Positions 63,470-64,000 of a stretch of 64,000 bases of DNA are shown here, piece by piece. This DNA is from an uncultured Methylophaga sp. GTDB lineage: Bacteria; Pseudomonadota; Gammaproteobacteria; Nitrosococcales; Methylophagaceae. A program made the translations under genes and the position numbers. Under the pieces are notes generated by a model. The model had not been told where the DNA came from and did no database searches. It was given only the letters and a program-made list of their open reading frames with translations. The stretch spans positions 186,001-250,000 of the forward strand of contig NZ_CAMYKO010000004.1 in NCBI RefSeq assembly GCF_947259025.1, in the 5' to 3' direction. How positions within the stretch are numbered: position 1 is the stretch's first letter; the number at the start of each line of letters is the position of its first letter.

Positions 63470-64000
63470 TCAAGGGCAGCTGATATTGCCATTGGTTTCA
63501 ATTGAGCCTGTAATGGAGCCGCCGACAGGAATATAACAATTGACGAGGTTTGATGTATTACCTGTACCCGAGAGGTTATTGATCGTCACACCGCCAGTGA
63601 GCATGTATGTACGCAAAGTTGGGGCTGTGCCGCCTATGTTCAGGCTATTATTAGAAAAGTCGATATTAGCGTTATTACCGACAAAGGCTATGACATGAGC
63701 AGTTGAGCCATTGGCGATAATGTTCATAGTGTTATTGCGTATGCTGACATTGCCGCTATTCTCTACATGTAGAATACTGGCTGTACTGCTACTCACCTCG
63801 GTGGTGAGCATGTTGTTCAGAATCTTGACGTTGTCTTTGCCCTCGATTCTGGCGATTGTTGTTGACAATGAAGTTGTTATTTTGGCTTTCATACCGATAA
63901 GACTGCTGTTATCAGCCATATCAAAAAACCGGGCTGCGCCATAGCCACTGCCACTCATGCCTGCACCTGAGAGACTGGCTGATGGTGTGGTAATGTTGAC
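63470..64000 (-). CDS. C-terminal part of a beta-helix-like protein (partial)
   Basis: The frame is open to the right edge of the window, so at least 176 residues of the C-terminus are seen and the start lies outside. The protein is rich in Asn, Ser, Thr and Gly with a recurring pattern of short turns (VENSGNVSIRNNTMNI, VGNNANIDFSNNSLNI), which suggests a right-handed parallel beta-helix. The end is NGNISCP. A secreted or surface adhesin-like protein would fit. No family is named with confidence. Confidence 0.7.
   Translation of the reverse strand, partial: VNITTPSASLSGAGMSGSGYGAARFFDMADNSSLIGMKAKITTSLSTTIARIEGKDNVKILNNMLTTEVSSSTASILHVENSGNVSIRNNTMNIIANGSTAHVIAFVGNNANIDFSNNSLNIGGTAPTLRTYMLTGGVTINNLSGTGNTSNLVNCYIPVGGSITGSIETNGNISCP

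Overview
The window reads as a continuous piece of a gammaproteobacterial chromosome of moderate GC. The evidence is the gene order mnmG-rsmG-parA-parB-atpIBEFHAGDC-glmU, the cluster def-fmt-rsmB-DUF4390-ntrY/ntrX-trkA, the pair lysM-dprA-smg next to topA, and a Pseudomonas-type pyrR-pyrB-pyrC' run. A marine methylotroph such as Methylophaga would fit, but this is a guess from general resemblance; the genus cannot be fixed from the sequence alone.

Left part (1-8.7 kb): the tail of a His/Arg-rich protein with its terminator, a SpoIIAA-like protein, an MBL-fold protein, membrane proteins (DUF2157-like, DUF819, ferric-reductase-like), a small lipoprotein, bacterioferritin, a sodium:solute symporter with its small DUF3311 partner, and a tautomerase-like protein. 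Between bacterioferritin and the symporter lies a tandem array of a roughly 208-bp unit.

Accessory part (8.7-13.3 kb): a gene-free stretch packed with perfect palindromes, then an AT-rich two-gene cassette (an unknown 220-residue protein and an XRE-ImmA/IrrE metallopeptidase regulator), then glmU, then a nested inverted-repeat insertion before atpC. This is the least ordinary part of the window.

Core part (13.3-60 kb): the ATP synthase operon (all nine genes, minus strand, with a near-consensus promoter before atpI), chromosome partition and tRNA/rRNA modification genes, dgkA and lgt. Next is a nitrogen block: a TorF-family porin, glnK and amtB behind a sigma-54-type promoter, then gltBD, with hemE. 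It is followed by purEK, a SelW-like protein, topA, smg-dprA-lysM, a cytochrome c, formyl-methionine processing and rRNA methylation genes, a NtrY/NtrX-like two-component pair, trkA, yqgE-ruvX-pyrR-pyrB-pyrC', a DUF3012 lipoprotein, a HAD hydrolase and a fused 5-oxoprolinase/hydantoinase.

Right end (60-64 kb): a complete autotransporter, a decayed second copy of part of its beta-barrel just upstream, and the C-terminal part of a beta-helix-like protein that runs off the window. Besides the accessory cassette and repeats, the points most worth a look are an NtrX-like regulator that has lost its sigma-54 contact loop, a dihydroorotase homologue without its metal ligands, and the barrel duplication.
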